In this document: piece after piece, positions 7,309 through 15,102 of the stretch
Layout of the letters: each line of letters starts with the position of its first letter
Position numbering within the stretch: position 1 is the first letter of the stretch
Assembly (NCBI GenBank): GCA_947487095.1
Contig: CANKVI010000004.1
Location: 1 to 24,060 of the forward strand
Direction of reading: 5' to 3'
Length of the DNA stretch: 24,060 bases
Origin: Acidimicrobiaceae bacterium
Lineage (GTDB): Bacteria > Actinomycetota > Acidimicrobiia > Acidimicrobiales > Ilumatobacteraceae
The notes under the pieces: generated by a model
Database searches by the model: none
What the model was told of the DNA's origin: nothing
The model's input: the letters and a program-made list of their open reading frames with translations, nothing else
Program-made: the position numbers and the translations under genes

Positions 7309-7629
7309 TTAGTCGCGCGGGCGACGTTTGCGCATGCCCAATGCACCAAGGCCTAAGAAAATTGCGCCAAGCACGAAATAGGCGACCCACACCGCGGTGT
7401 CGTGGCTGAGCCACACATCACCAAGTGAAATAAGGGCACGCATGATTCCAATGAGCAAGAGCACAACGCAGAACATGACCCCAACAAGAGCCATCGTTCC
7501 AAAAACCAGTCCGCGGATAATGGCAATCAATGGTCGCGTGGTGTGATCACGCACGAAACCAAGCCACCGGTCGATGAAATCAACAACGGCAGTGGACCAG
7601 TTTGGGTCGGAGAATGGATTGGAAACCAT
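7309..7629 (-). CDS. Small membrane protein, function unknown
   Basis: I do not recognise a family. The 106 residues begin MVSNPFSDPNWS, continue with a short hydrophilic or amphipathic part, and then show two membrane segments (about residues 38-65 and 79-99) ending in a basic tail GMRKRRPRD, which suggests a cytoplasmic C-terminus. The ATG at 7629 is chosen because it follows the kinase stop by 10 bp and has GAGGG about 14 bases upstream; an earlier in-frame start at 7695 would overlap the kinase by 56 bp. In mycobacteria the sigM/anti-SigM pair lies here; this protein resembles neither. Position between kinase and trxB suggests co-expression, possibly a membrane partner of the kinase (inference). 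Confidence 0.72.
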   Translation of the reverse strand: MVSNPFSDPNWSTAVVDFIDRWLGFVRDHTTRPLIAIIRGLVFGTMALVGVMFCVVLLLIGIMRALISLGDVWLSHDTAVWVAYFVLGAIFLGLGALGMRKRRPRD

Positions 7630-7639
7630 TGAGTTCAGG

Positions 7640-9196
7640 CTAACCCTCGGTGAAGGCCACACCTGCGAGGACAGCTTGATATGGGTTTGATGCACTGCAG
7701 TTAGCGCTCTTTCCCGCTTCGCGAATTTTTATCAGGATGAATTGAGCAGGTGTAGAGACAACAAAGCTTGCTCGTTCGCGTTTGGTGTTGTATCCGCCAT
7801 CAATCCTGTCGCCCCATTGATTGATGTCGGTCGGCGCTGTTTCGGCAGATGCAAAAACATCAATAGCCCACGGGGCATTTTGCATTCCCACTCGCAGGGT
7901 GCCGGTAGATGCTCGGTTGAGCTGCACCACTAAACCAACAAATTCTTTACTACCGAAGTATTGATTGTCGTAACACGATGTGGACCACATAGTTGTCGCA
8001 TTCCCATCGAGCAAGTTCGGGAGCAATTCATCGTTTTCCACGCCATCGTCACCCAGTGGATCAAATGTAGAAATAGAAGCAATGGCAACCGGTCCAACAG
8101 CTGCTGCCGGTTCGGGAACTGGAGCAAGTTCTGTTGTGTTGTTTCCAGATACTCGCCACAATGCCACGCCAGCAATCAAACTGAGTGCAAGAAGGCCGAC
8201 AAACATTCTGCGAAGCGCAAACGGCGGCGCAGACTGCGGTTGTCGTTGCTCGCCACGCGGTGGTGTCACAGGGCGAATTGGTTCGCGAGGAGTGAACACT
8301 TCCTCTTCTTCAAGAGTTATTCCCGTAGGAGGTGTGAGTTCAGTGGTCTTATCGTGCGCACCAGTGAGAGCAGAGTGCAATGCAACTTTTGTTTCATACC
8401 CAGTTGCGAAACGATGCTCAGGATTTCGTGACAACAGTTTGTGAATGATTTTGACAAGCTGTGGTGACAGCGAAGGTCGAAGTCGAGCAAGATCTGTCGG
8501 TTCGCGCTGTAGTCGAGCAAGAGCGGTATCGGCGTCTGACTCACCCAAAAATGGAACCTTGCCGGCCAAGCACTCATAGAGCACAAGACCCAATGAATAT
8601 AGGTCGGATCGACCATCCAAAGGTTTTCCACGAACCTGTTCAGGGGCTAAGTATTTTGCCGTTCCCATCATGATGTTGTCATGAGTGAGATCATCTTCAG
8701 TCGACGTCATTGCTTTTGCAATTCCAAAGTCGGTGAGCAACACTCGGCCCTCTGGAGTAAGCAAAATGTTTCCTGGCTTCACATCGCGATGAATGAAGTT
8801 TTTGTTATGTGCTTCATCCAATGCCGCTGCAATTGACATGCCAATGTGGATCGTGAGTTTGGGTCCTAATCGTTGTTGTTTGTCAAGCAATTCACGCAAA
8901 CTCTTTCCCTTGACATATTGCATGATGACTGCTTGCTGACCGTTGTGTTCTATGCAGTCATACACCGCAACAATGTTTTGATGTGTAATTCCCGCGCAGG
9001 CAATTGCTTCACGTCTAAAACGTTCTGCCAACGTTGCATCATTAACCAGATGCGGACGCAAGAGTTTCACGGCAACTTTGCGATCAAGGAATGTGTCCTT
9101 AGCAAGCCACACCACTGCCATCCCACCGTGAGCAATTTTGCTCTGTAAGAGATAGCGGCCTCCAATGAGACCAGGGAGCACACCTTTTTCATTCAT
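7640..9196 (-). CDS. Membrane Ser/Thr protein kinase with extracellular discoidin-like domain
   Basis: Residues 14-280 form a Hanks-type kinase with the usual catalytic residues: glycine loop AHGGMAVVW (22-30), K44 in VAVK, HRDVKPGN (136-143), DFG (156-158), and the activation loop ending GTAKYLAPE. A Thr/Pro-rich juxtamembrane part (281-330) leads to one membrane segment (331-348). The outer domain (about 369-518) reads FDPLGDDGVEND, LLDGNATTMWST, VGLVVQLNRAS and resembles the F5/8-type C-terminal domain I recall from M. tuberculosis Rv3910 (MviN/MurJ-pseudokinase). Two cysteines (408, 500) could form a disulfide. Unlike Rv3910, no MurJ flippase part exists and the kinase appears active. It is the third gene of the DUF6049-like/degV run; the 74-bp gap to degV has only weak hairpins. 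PknB-like function is possible but no PASTA repeats are present. Confidence 0.9.
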   Translation of the reverse strand: MNEKGVLPGLIGGRYLLQSKIAHGGMAVVWLAKDTFLDRKVAVKLLRPHLVNDATLAERFRREAIACAGITHQNIVAVYDCIEHNGQQAVIMQYVKGKSLRELLDKQQRLGPKLTIHIGMSIAAALDEAHNKNFIHRDVKPGNILLTPEGRVLLTDFGIAKAMTSTEDDLTHDNIMMGTAKYLAPEQVRGKPLDGRSDLYSLGLVLYECLAGKVPFLGESDADTALARLQREPTDLARLRPSLSPQLVKIIHKLLSRNPEHRFATGYETKVALHSALTGAHDKTTELTPPTGITLEEEEVFTPREPIRPVTPPRGEQRQPQSAPPFALRRMFVGLLALSLIAGVALWRVSGNNTTELAPVPEPAAAVGPVAIASISTFDPLGDDGVENDELLPNLLDGNATTMWSTSCYDNQYFGSKEFVGLVVQLNRASTGTLRVGMQNAPWAIDVFASAETAPTDINQWGDRIDGGYNTKRERASFVVSTPAQFILIKIREAGKSANCSASNPYQAVLAGVAFTEG

Positions 9197-9270
9197 CGCT
9201 GTGAAGCGACGCTAGTGCTGTAACCCCTTATGAATCGGGGATATCTCCGCAGATAGCCAACGTATCGTCG

Positions 9271-10107
9271 TTATGGTTTGGTGTGAAACGCAACACCGAT
9301 AGTTCCGGCACCAGTGTGTGTGCCAATAATTGGTCCAATATCGCCGACAATGATTTCGCCTGAGTAAATCCCACGAAGGCTCTCAACAAACGCCTCAAAA
9401 TCACTGCAGTTTGCTTGCAAAACTGCAAGGTTTTCGATTGGGCCTGCATCTCGTACTTTTTCAAGCAAAAACGCAAGAGCCTTGCTGCGAGTGCGCTGTT
9501 TGCCACCCTCTTCAACCTTGCCATCAATGATTTCAATAATCGGCTTAATTGAGAGTGCAGAGGCGAGCATCGCTTTCGCTCCACCAATTCGGCCACCCTT
9601 TTTCAGATTTTCCAGAGTGTCAAGGGCACCCCACACCTTGGAGCGTTGGGCGAGGCTTTCGCCCAGAGCCACAACTTCATCCAAAGACGCACCTGTTGCC
9701 GCAATCTTTGCGCATGCAATGACCGTGATTCCTTGGCCCATGCTTCCTGAGCGGCTATCGACGACACGAACTGAAATATGTCCAGCAACTGCTTTGGCAG
9801 CGAGCTCGGCACTTTGCATGGTGGCGGAAAGAACACCAGACAACGCAACCATCACAATGCCAGTTGCGCCTTCGGCAGCAAGTTTTCGAAACTCTGCTTC
9901 AAATTGGCCAGGTGATGGCGCCGCAGTTTCAGGCAGTACTGGAGACGAATCGCACCGTGTCCAAAATTGCTCGGTGGTTAAATCTTGTCGGTCAATGAAT
10001 TCATGTTCACCGAAACGTACAGAAAGCGGAACGATAGAAATCTTGTGTTGATCAATGAGGTACTGAGGTAGGTCGCAAGCACTGTCGGTGACAATTCGAA
10101 TGGTCAT
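9271..10107 (-). CDS. degV: DegV family (fatty-acid-binding) protein
   Basis: DegV/FakB-type protein that binds a fatty acid; with a FakA kinase such proteins present fatty acids for phosphorylation. Family marks: N-terminal VTDSACDLP (residues 6-14), the TAAPSPGQF segment (about 61-69), VALSGVLSATMQSA (about 87-100), and the C-terminal GPIIGTHTGAGTIGVAF. At 278 residues the length is standard. No fakA gene is in the window. It starts 4 bp after the DUF6049-like stop, so it is very likely co-transcribed with it, and it separates that gene from the kinase, unlike the mycobacterial arrangement I recall. Confidence 0.92.
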   Translation of the reverse strand: MTIRIVTDSACDLPQYLIDQHKISIVPLSVRFGEHEFIDRQDLTTEQFWTRCDSSPVLPETAAPSPGQFEAEFRKLAAEGATGIVMVALSGVLSATMQSAELAAKAVAGHISVRVVDSRSGSMGQGITVIACAKIAATGASLDEVVALGESLAQRSKVWGALDTLENLKKGGRIGGAKAMLASALSIKPIIEIIDGKVEEGGKQRTRSKALAFLLEKVRDAGPIENLAVLQANCSDFEAFVESLRGIYSGEIIVGDIGPIIGTHTGAGTIGVAFHTKP

Positions 10108-10111
10108 GTAA

Positions 10112-12130
10112 TTAGCGTACTGCAGGATGGTTTTCGACTGCTTTCACGCGGTGCTGCTTGCGCCAATGCGCAACCCACCAGGATGCGAGCAGTAACAGCG
10201 CAACTCCAGTGGCCAATTGCCCTAAACCAGCAAGTGCACTCACTCGCGCAGACAGCCGAATTCGTTTTCCTACTTGTGCCGTCCCGTCTGGCGTGTACAG
10301 CACCACTTCAAGAGGAAAGGTTCCGTTTGCACGAGCGATTACTGGAACGATCAGGTCAACAGCAGAGTTTGCATCAACCGTGACCACTTGGGGTTTTTCG
10401 GGGAAGGTGAGCTTCGCGCTCGACAACGTGACGAGTACCGACAACGGCATGTTGGCGCTATTGCGTAGCTGCAATCGAAGCTCACTGGTTTTTCCGCTCA
10501 ACGTAAAGGTCAGCGATTCGGGCACACTCACCGACGCACGGAAAGTTCGAAGTTGCGCCCTGAATCCTTTGAGGTACTGATCAAAGCGATCATTATTGAG
10601 CGCATCGCTTTGAATAAGGAGTAGCGAATCTTCCCACCACATTCGAGACGGTGCGGCTGCAGTCAACATCGAAGTTGTTGACACAATTTCATTGACAACA
10701 GATTGCAATTGTGGTCGCCGCGCCCGGAGGTCAATTGGCATTCCACTTGGCATCGTGAGTGGTGTTGACGCTTCGGTTGCACGGCGAATGGAACCAAGTG
10801 GCCTCAGTGTTATCTGGGGTGCGTTGGCCAATGCAACAAGCAATGAGTTGACCATTACGGGGTTGGGAAGCGATCCATCAGTCGTTGACACAACGAGATG
10901 GTGATCAAGAGGCAAACGCTGCCCAACTGCGAGTTCGCTTTGTTGTGTAATGATCTCGGCTGCCACAGCCATGCTGGTTTGCACTGGGTTTGTCGTATTG
11001 CCTGAAAGTGAAGTTGCCAGCCGAGGGTCGGCAACTGCAATTGACACCTTTTTTGTTGCGTCAGCGGCGTACATTGCCCGGTATTGCTTGGTGTAGGAAT
11101 CGAGGGCGCCCAGCGATTGAGCGGCTTGTGGGGAGAACACCACGTTGGTGAAACCGGCACGAGCGAGCAGTGCTATTCCGTCCGAATTCAGTGGTCGCGT
11201 AGAGAACCATGTTCGGGGATTGATAACGGCATCGCCGTTGCGTGAATCCAAAATTTCCACTCCCCGCGACAGTTGCTTGTCGAATTCGGCACCAAGTTTT
11301 GCCTTCTCGGCACCAGACGGATCAAAAGGAACAAAAGTGGATGCGAGCACTTGATGTTTGGCAAGCACAGTCTGAAGTTGTCCGAGCAGTTCTGCATCTT
11401 GCGGGTTAGAGGAAATCGCGAGGCTGTTTAGTGTTTCAGGCAACATGCGTACCGACATCACTCCACTGTTTCCATTCAGCGATGAAACAACGTTGTTTAG
11501 CGTCGTTCGAGCTGAGTCAATTAGGGAGGTTTCGCCTGCAGGTGTTTGGCTGAGTGGCGGGCTCACCTCTGCAACAAGGGAAACAGACAGCGTGTTTCTG
11601 CTGGTTTGGACGGTGATGAAGTTAACAAAGGTGAGCAGGCGACTGGCTTCGCGTTCGCCAACGCGTATTGAAAGTGACACAGGGTAAACACCGCTCTTGC
11701 GCAAGCGAACCGACGACCCACCAGCATTGCTGCTGAGAAGAGCAATGACATCACCCGTCTCATTGGTTCCCAAGTTTGTGAACGGCAAATCGTGCGTTTC
11801 AATCACGCTTAGCGTGTTGTTGCCGCTGACGACATCGCGGACGGCGTCGCGCGTTGCGACGGCAGCATGGAAATCAACTCGCAAGACAGCATTTTGAGTG
11901 GTGCGTAATTCACTCAGGGATGCCTTGTTCGGAATTGACACCACAAAACGAAATTGTTTTCCAATGCTGACATTGAAGTTTTGACCAATCAGTCGAGCTT
12001 CGATTGCGGACGGAAGCGTTTGCGGCAACGCTGACTCTGCCTGTGCCGGAGCAGAGAACACGATTGTCGAGATCACGAAGAGCAGGCTTGCCCACCGCGA
12101 CATACGGTGACGGGAAGTGCAAGACATCAC
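10112..12130 (-). CDS. Exported, membrane-anchored DUF6049-like protein
   Basis: Large secreted protein anchored by one C-terminal membrane segment. A signal peptide is clear (RWASLLFVISTIVFSAPAQA, cleavage after AQA), the long middle part is hydrophilic and beta-rich, and residues about 634-656 (LGQLATGVALLLLASWWVAHW) cross the membrane, followed by a short basic tail. The assignment to DUF6049 rests on size, topology and position: M. tuberculosis Rv3909 occupies the matching place next to the MviN gene and the CCA enzyme. Function is unknown; an envelope role is inferred. The start could be GTG 12130, ATG 12127 or ATG 12103; all keep the signal peptide and none has a good ribosome binding site. 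Divergent from the CCA gene. Confidence 0.8.
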   Translation of the reverse strand: MMSCTSRHRMSRWASLLFVISTIVFSAPAQAESALPQTLPSAIEARLIGQNFNVSIGKQFRFVVSIPNKASLSELRTTQNAVLRVDFHAAVATRDAVRDVVSGNNTLSVIETHDLPFTNLGTNETGDVIALLSSNAGGSSVRLRKSGVYPVSLSIRVGEREASRLLTFVNFITVQTSRNTLSVSLVAEVSPPLSQTPAGETSLIDSARTTLNNVVSSLNGNSGVMSVRMLPETLNSLAISSNPQDAELLGQLQTVLAKHQVLASTFVPFDPSGAEKAKLGAEFDKQLSRGVEILDSRNGDAVINPRTWFSTRPLNSDGIALLARAGFTNVVFSPQAAQSLGALDSYTKQYRAMYAADATKKVSIAVADPRLATSLSGNTTNPVQTSMAVAAEIITQQSELAVGQRLPLDHHLVVSTTDGSLPNPVMVNSLLVALANAPQITLRPLGSIRRATEASTPLTMPSGMPIDLRARRPQLQSVVNEIVSTTSMLTAAAPSRMWWEDSLLLIQSDALNNDRFDQYLKGFRAQLRTFRASVSVPESLTFTLSGKTSELRLQLRNSANMPLSVLVTLSSAKLTFPEKPQVVTVDANSAVDLIVPVIARANGTFPLEVVLYTPDGTAQVGKRIRLSARVSALAGLGQLATGVALLLLASWWVAHWRKQHRVKAVENHPAVR

Positions 12131-12187
12131 TATGTGACGGTAGTCGGCAACCCTGTTGGCGGTGGAGCAACCTCTAACCTACGAAGT

Positions 12188-13594
12188 GTGATTCCTCCGC
12201 GATTTGAGCCAGTATTGGCCGAACTTCGGCCTCTCGGCAATATGTTTCGCGATGCATCCTTCCGTCTATATGTAGTTGGCGGCACTGTGCGCGACCTGTT
12301 GCTTGATCGTGCAACCGAACTACTGGACTTTGATCTCACAACAGATGCGACTCCGCCCGACATTAAGAAATTGTTATCGGGATGGGCAGATGCGGTGTGG
12401 ACTGCAGGCGAACGATTTGGAACGATTTCATGTCAGAAAAATGGTCGAACCTATGAAATCACCACGCATCGAGCCGAGGCGTATTCACCCGATTCGCGCA
12501 AGCCTGATGTTGTCTTTTCTACCGATATCTCCATGGATTTGTCTCGGCGAGATTTCACCATCAACGCAATGGCACTCGAACTCACTACCGACAACCCCGA
12601 GCTTGTAGACCCATTTGGTGGCGCGGCTGATCTGGTGTCGAGAGTGCTGCGCACGCCGCTGTCACCAACAGAAAGCTTCAGCGACGACCCATTGCGAATG
12701 ATGCGTGCTGCGCGGTTTATTTCTACGTTGAAGCTGCAACCAGTCGAAGAATTGGTCAACGCCGTGAAAGACATGCATGAACGGTTGAAGATTATTTCTG
12801 CTGAACGGATTCGCAACGAACTGGATCGACTGCTTGTTACCGAGTTTCCAAGCTTGGGTTTGTGGTTCTTGGTAGATACGGGGCTCGCAGAACACTTCTT
12901 TCCCGAACTACCTGCAATGAAACTTGAGCAGGACCCAATACATCGCCACAAAGACGTGCTTACGCATACGTTTGCCGTTGTCGAAAATGTGCAGCCAAAC
13001 GCTGCACCGAATTTTGATTTCCGCATTACACGACTTGCAGCTTTGTTTCACGATATTGGAAAACCAAAAACACGTTCCTTTAAAGACGGCAAAGGTGTGA
13101 CCTTTCATCATCACGAAGTGGTGGGCGCAAGAATGTCACGAGATCGACTGAAAGCACTGCGCTATTCATCTGAAGACGTTGCAGCAATTACTGAACTTGT
13201 TGCGTTGCACTTGCGTTTTCATACTTACCAAATGGGCTGGACCGATTCCGCAGTTCGTCGTTACGTTCGCGATGCAGGCAAATACCTCACCGAGCTCAAT
13301 GTGTTGACACGCTGTGACTGCACAACTCGCAATGAAAAGAAAGCGCTCATGCTTGCCAAACGCATGGACGAACTTGAAGCGCGTATTGCCGAACTTGCGA
13401 AAGAAGAAGAGATTGCAGCACTACGGCCCGAAATGGATGGTGCCGCAGTGATGGAGTTCTTAGGAGTGAAACCAGGACGGCAAGTTGGTGCGGCTTTGGA
13501 TTTCTTGATGGAGATCAGGCTGGAAGAAGGCGTCCTTGGTGACGAAGAAATTCGACGACGACTACATGAGTGGTGGACGAGCCAAACAAAATGA
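12188..13594 (+). CDS. cca: CCA tRNA nucleotidyltransferase with HD domain
   Basis: Adds or repairs the 3' CCA of tRNAs. The nucleotidyltransferase head has YVVGGTVRDLLL (about residues 28-39) and the catalytic DFDLTTDATP (from residue 47), then RRDFTINAMAL and RMMRAARF. An HD phosphohydrolase domain follows (LFHDIGKPKT, H288-D289; later HHHEVVG). The length of about 468 residues fits the actinobacterial PcnA/Cca type, as does its position. The GTG at 12188 is chosen because upstream residues look non-homologous; it has no Shine-Dalgarno, but TAACCT lies 7 bases before it. A GTG at 12107 would overlap the divergent gene. A poly(A) polymerase is a less likely alternative. Confidence 0.9.
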   Translation: MIPPRFEPVLAELRPLGNMFRDASFRLYVVGGTVRDLLLDRATELLDFDLTTDATPPDIKKLLSGWADAVWTAGERFGTISCQKNGRTYEITTHRAEAYSPDSRKPDVVFSTDISMDLSRRDFTINAMALELTTDNPELVDPFGGAADLVSRVLRTPLSPTESFSDDPLRMMRAARFISTLKLQPVEELVNAVKDMHERLKIISAERIRNELDRLLVTEFPSLGLWFLVDTGLAEHFFPELPAMKLEQDPIHRHKDVLTHTFAVVENVQPNAAPNFDFRITRLAALFHDIGKPKTRSFKDGKGVTFHHHEVVGARMSRDRLKALRYSSEDVAAITELVALHLRFHTYQMGWTDSAVRRYVRDAGKYLTELNVLTRCDCTTRNEKKALMLAKRMDELEARIAELAKEEEIAALRPEMDGAAVMEFLGVKPGRQVGAALDFLMEIRLEEGVLGDEEIRRRLHEWWTSQTK

Positions 13595-13615
13595 TTTGGA
13601 CTATCGTTCGCTGAC

Positions 13616-14116
13616 ATGTTCATGCGTCGCCGCGTTGGTTGGTTGAGTGCACTCAGCATCACTGGTGACGATGGAGAAACTATTGGCGGTGTCATTGATC
13701 ATCGTCTCAGTCGAAGAGTGGTGATCAACGAATATCGACGTGGAAGATTGCGTCGTGATCAAGTGTGTGATGCGCACCCCGACCTCATGCGTGCCGCGCG
13801 AAACTTTGGCGATGAAACTCAAGTGCGCTGTCCGATTTGCCAAGAGGACAATGTTGTGTTGGTGACCTATGTTTTTGGTCCACGGCTACCTCATCATGGA
13901 AGATGCATCACTCGTCCACACGAATTGGAGGAATTCCGGCAACTTGCTCAACGTGAAGCAGTGCACGCACAGGGTTATGACTCGCTCTACACGGCATATG
14001 TAGTTGAAGCATGCAGGTCATGTAAGTGGCATCACCTCTTGCGCTCGTTGCCTCTCATGGAGCCTTCGAATGTTCCTGAGCGTGAGCCTGCCCGCAGAAA
14101 ACAGTCGCAACGCTAA
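13616..14116 (+). CDS. DUF5318-like zinc-ribbon protein
   Basis: Protein of 166 residues, probably of the DUF5318 family found in actinobacteria (recognised from overall sequence; not verified). Two CxxC pairs, CPIC (72-75) and CRSC (133-136), 57 residues apart, would form a split zinc ribbon. The N-terminal half is rich in Arg and has VIDHRLSRRVVINEYRRGR; the middle has TYVFGPRLPHHGRCI. No membrane segment is visible. It starts 21 bp after the CCA gene, so it may share its transcript, and precedes the rpsF leader. An ATG two codons later (13622) is an equal start candidate. The function is unknown. Confidence 0.8.
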   Translation: MFMRRRVGWLSALSITGDDGETIGGVIDHRLSRRVVINEYRRGRLRRDQVCDAHPDLMRAARNFGDETQVRCPICQEDNVVLVTYVFGPRLPHHGRCITRPHELEEFRQLAQREAVHAQGYDSLYTAYVVEACRSCKWHHLLRSLPLMEPSNVPEREPARRKQSQR

Positions 14117-14152
14117 TTGGGACAGAGTTTCAGGGCACTCCGTGACACGGGT

Positions 14153-14181
14153 GTGGCACGATCCGATTGTGCCGATACGAT
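14153..14181 (+). promoter_or_regulatory. Candidate promoter of the rpsF operon
   Basis: GTGGCA at 14153-14158 (4 of 6 bases of TTGACA) and TACGAT at 14176-14181 are 17 bp apart. Transcription would begin near 14188, giving a leader of about 65 bases that holds two hairpins. A near-cognate DnaA box, TTATCCACC at 14191-14199, lies at the predicted start. Confidence 0.4.
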
Positions 14182-14201
14182 CCAGAGTCCTTATCCACCC
14201 T

Positions 14202-14231
14202 GCCCCCTCGGGGGCTCCAGCCTCGGCTGGA
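14202..14231 (+). promoter_or_regulatory. Tandem hairpins in rpsF leader (candidate S6:S18 autoregulation)
   Basis: Two perfect hairpins directly abut. The first pairs GCCCC with GGGGC (14202-14215) and the second TCCAGC with GCTGGA (14216-14231); both have the tetraloop CTCG. CCGAAGGGAG with the ribosome binding site follows at once. There is no T-run, so a terminator is unlikely. Leaders bound by the S6:S18 complex, with an exposed CCG, are known upstream of rpsF in many bacteria; a relation is possible but the fold here has not been matched to that model. Confidence 0.6.
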
Positions 14232-14253
14232 TCCGAAGGGAGTTATCACGTTT

Positions 14254-14583
14254 ATGCGTGCATATGAATTAATGGTCATTGTGAGCGGTGCGTCTGAAGA
14301 GTCGGCTGCTCATGCCTGGATTAACACGATCTCAAAGGCGGTTTCTGCTGCCGGTGGTTCGGTTCACGGCACACCTGATTGGTGGGGCAAGCGTCGTCTT
14401 GCATACCCAATCAATAAGCAATCAGAAGGGTACTACGCGGTATTTAACCTCCTAGCCCCAGGTGGCGCACTCGACGAAGTTGAGCGCACACTGAAGCTCG
14501 CGGACGATGTTCTCCGCCACAAACTTCTCCGTTTGCCAGATCAGGAAGCAGCTAGCCGCGGCATGATCGCAGCTAAAGCCTGA
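14254..14583 (+). CDS. rpsF: 30S ribosomal protein bS6
   Basis: Small-subunit protein that binds 16S rRNA together with bS18, encoded two genes downstream. The protein begins MRAYELMVIVSG, the common bS6 start, and contains GGSVHGTPDWWGKRRLAYPINKQSEGYYAVFNL, matching the family core. The length of 109 residues is normal. The ATG at 14254 is chosen over upstream starts because AAGGGAG at 14236-14242 precedes it and the residues before it are not bS6-like. It is the first gene of the rpsF-ssb-rpsR-rplI cluster. Confidence 0.95.
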   Translation: MRAYELMVIVSGASEESAAHAWINTISKAVSAAGGSVHGTPDWWGKRRLAYPINKQSEGYYAVFNLLAPGGALDEVERTLKLADDVLRHKLLRLPDQEAASRGMIAAKA

Positions 14584-14618
14584 TCTCCATTTATTCATTC
14601 ATTAACTAGGAGCCCTTC

Positions 14619-15056
14619 ATGGCAGATAACACAATCACACTCGTGGGAAATCTCACTCGCGATCCAGAACTTCGTTTCACCACTTCCGGTCGTGGCGTCG
14701 CATCATTCGGCATAGCCGTTGGTCGTCGCTATCAGGTCAATGGCGAGTGGCAGGAACAAACGTCATACTTCAACGTCACCGCATGGGGCCAACTGGGAGA
14801 AAACGCAGCAGCGTCACTGACCAAGGGTGCTCGCGTTGTTGTCACTGGTCGACTTGAGCAGCGTGAATACACCACGCGCGAAGGCGACAAGCGCACTGCA
14901 ATTGACGTCATTGCAGACGAACTCGGACCAAGCCTTCGTTGGGCTACTGCGCAAGTTGAGCGCACCCCACGAACCGATGGTCAGGGTGCAGCCAAGGGTG
15001 GTTCAAGCCCAGTTGGCGAGTCGAACCCGTTTGACAGCGGCGAAGAACCATTCTGA
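14619..15056 (+). CDS. ssb: Single-stranded DNA-binding protein
   Basis: Binds and protects single-stranded DNA in replication and repair. An N-terminal OB fold (about residues 1-105) begins with NTITLVGNLTRDPELRFTTSG and includes TSYFNVTAWGQLGENAA and VVVTGRLEQREY. A short Gly/Ser linker ends in the acidic tip FDSGEEPF, the contact point for partner proteins, in place of the more common DDDIPF. The length is 145 residues. AGGAG precedes the ATG by 8 bases. It lies between rpsF and rpsR, as in most bacteria. Confidence 0.96.
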   Translation: MADNTITLVGNLTRDPELRFTTSGRGVASFGIAVGRRYQVNGEWQEQTSYFNVTAWGQLGENAAASLTKGARVVVTGRLEQREYTTREGDKRTAIDVIADELGPSLRWATAQVERTPRTDGQGAAKGGSSPVGESNPFDSGEEPF

Positions 15057-15102
15057 AACACCTACAACTCGAACACCATTCATCGCATAAAGGAAACACA
15101 CC

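Noticed and set aside
9224..9255. Small hairpins (CCCC/GGGG with 9-base loop; TATCT/AGATA) between degV and the kinase
   Set aside because: Stems are only 4-5 bp and there is no T-run in the transcribed direction; not enough for a terminator or riboswitch call.
9482..10051. Long open frame of 189 codons on the + strand opposite degV
   Set aside because: It is antisense to a clear DegV protein; its composition (Ser/Ala/Pro/Arg-rich, no domain) is what a shadow frame gives.
14179..14233. GATCCAG (14179-14185) could pair with CTGGATC (14227-14233) and compete with the second rpsF hairpin
   Set aside because: The left arm lies upstream of the predicted transcription start near 14188, so it would probably not be in the RNA.
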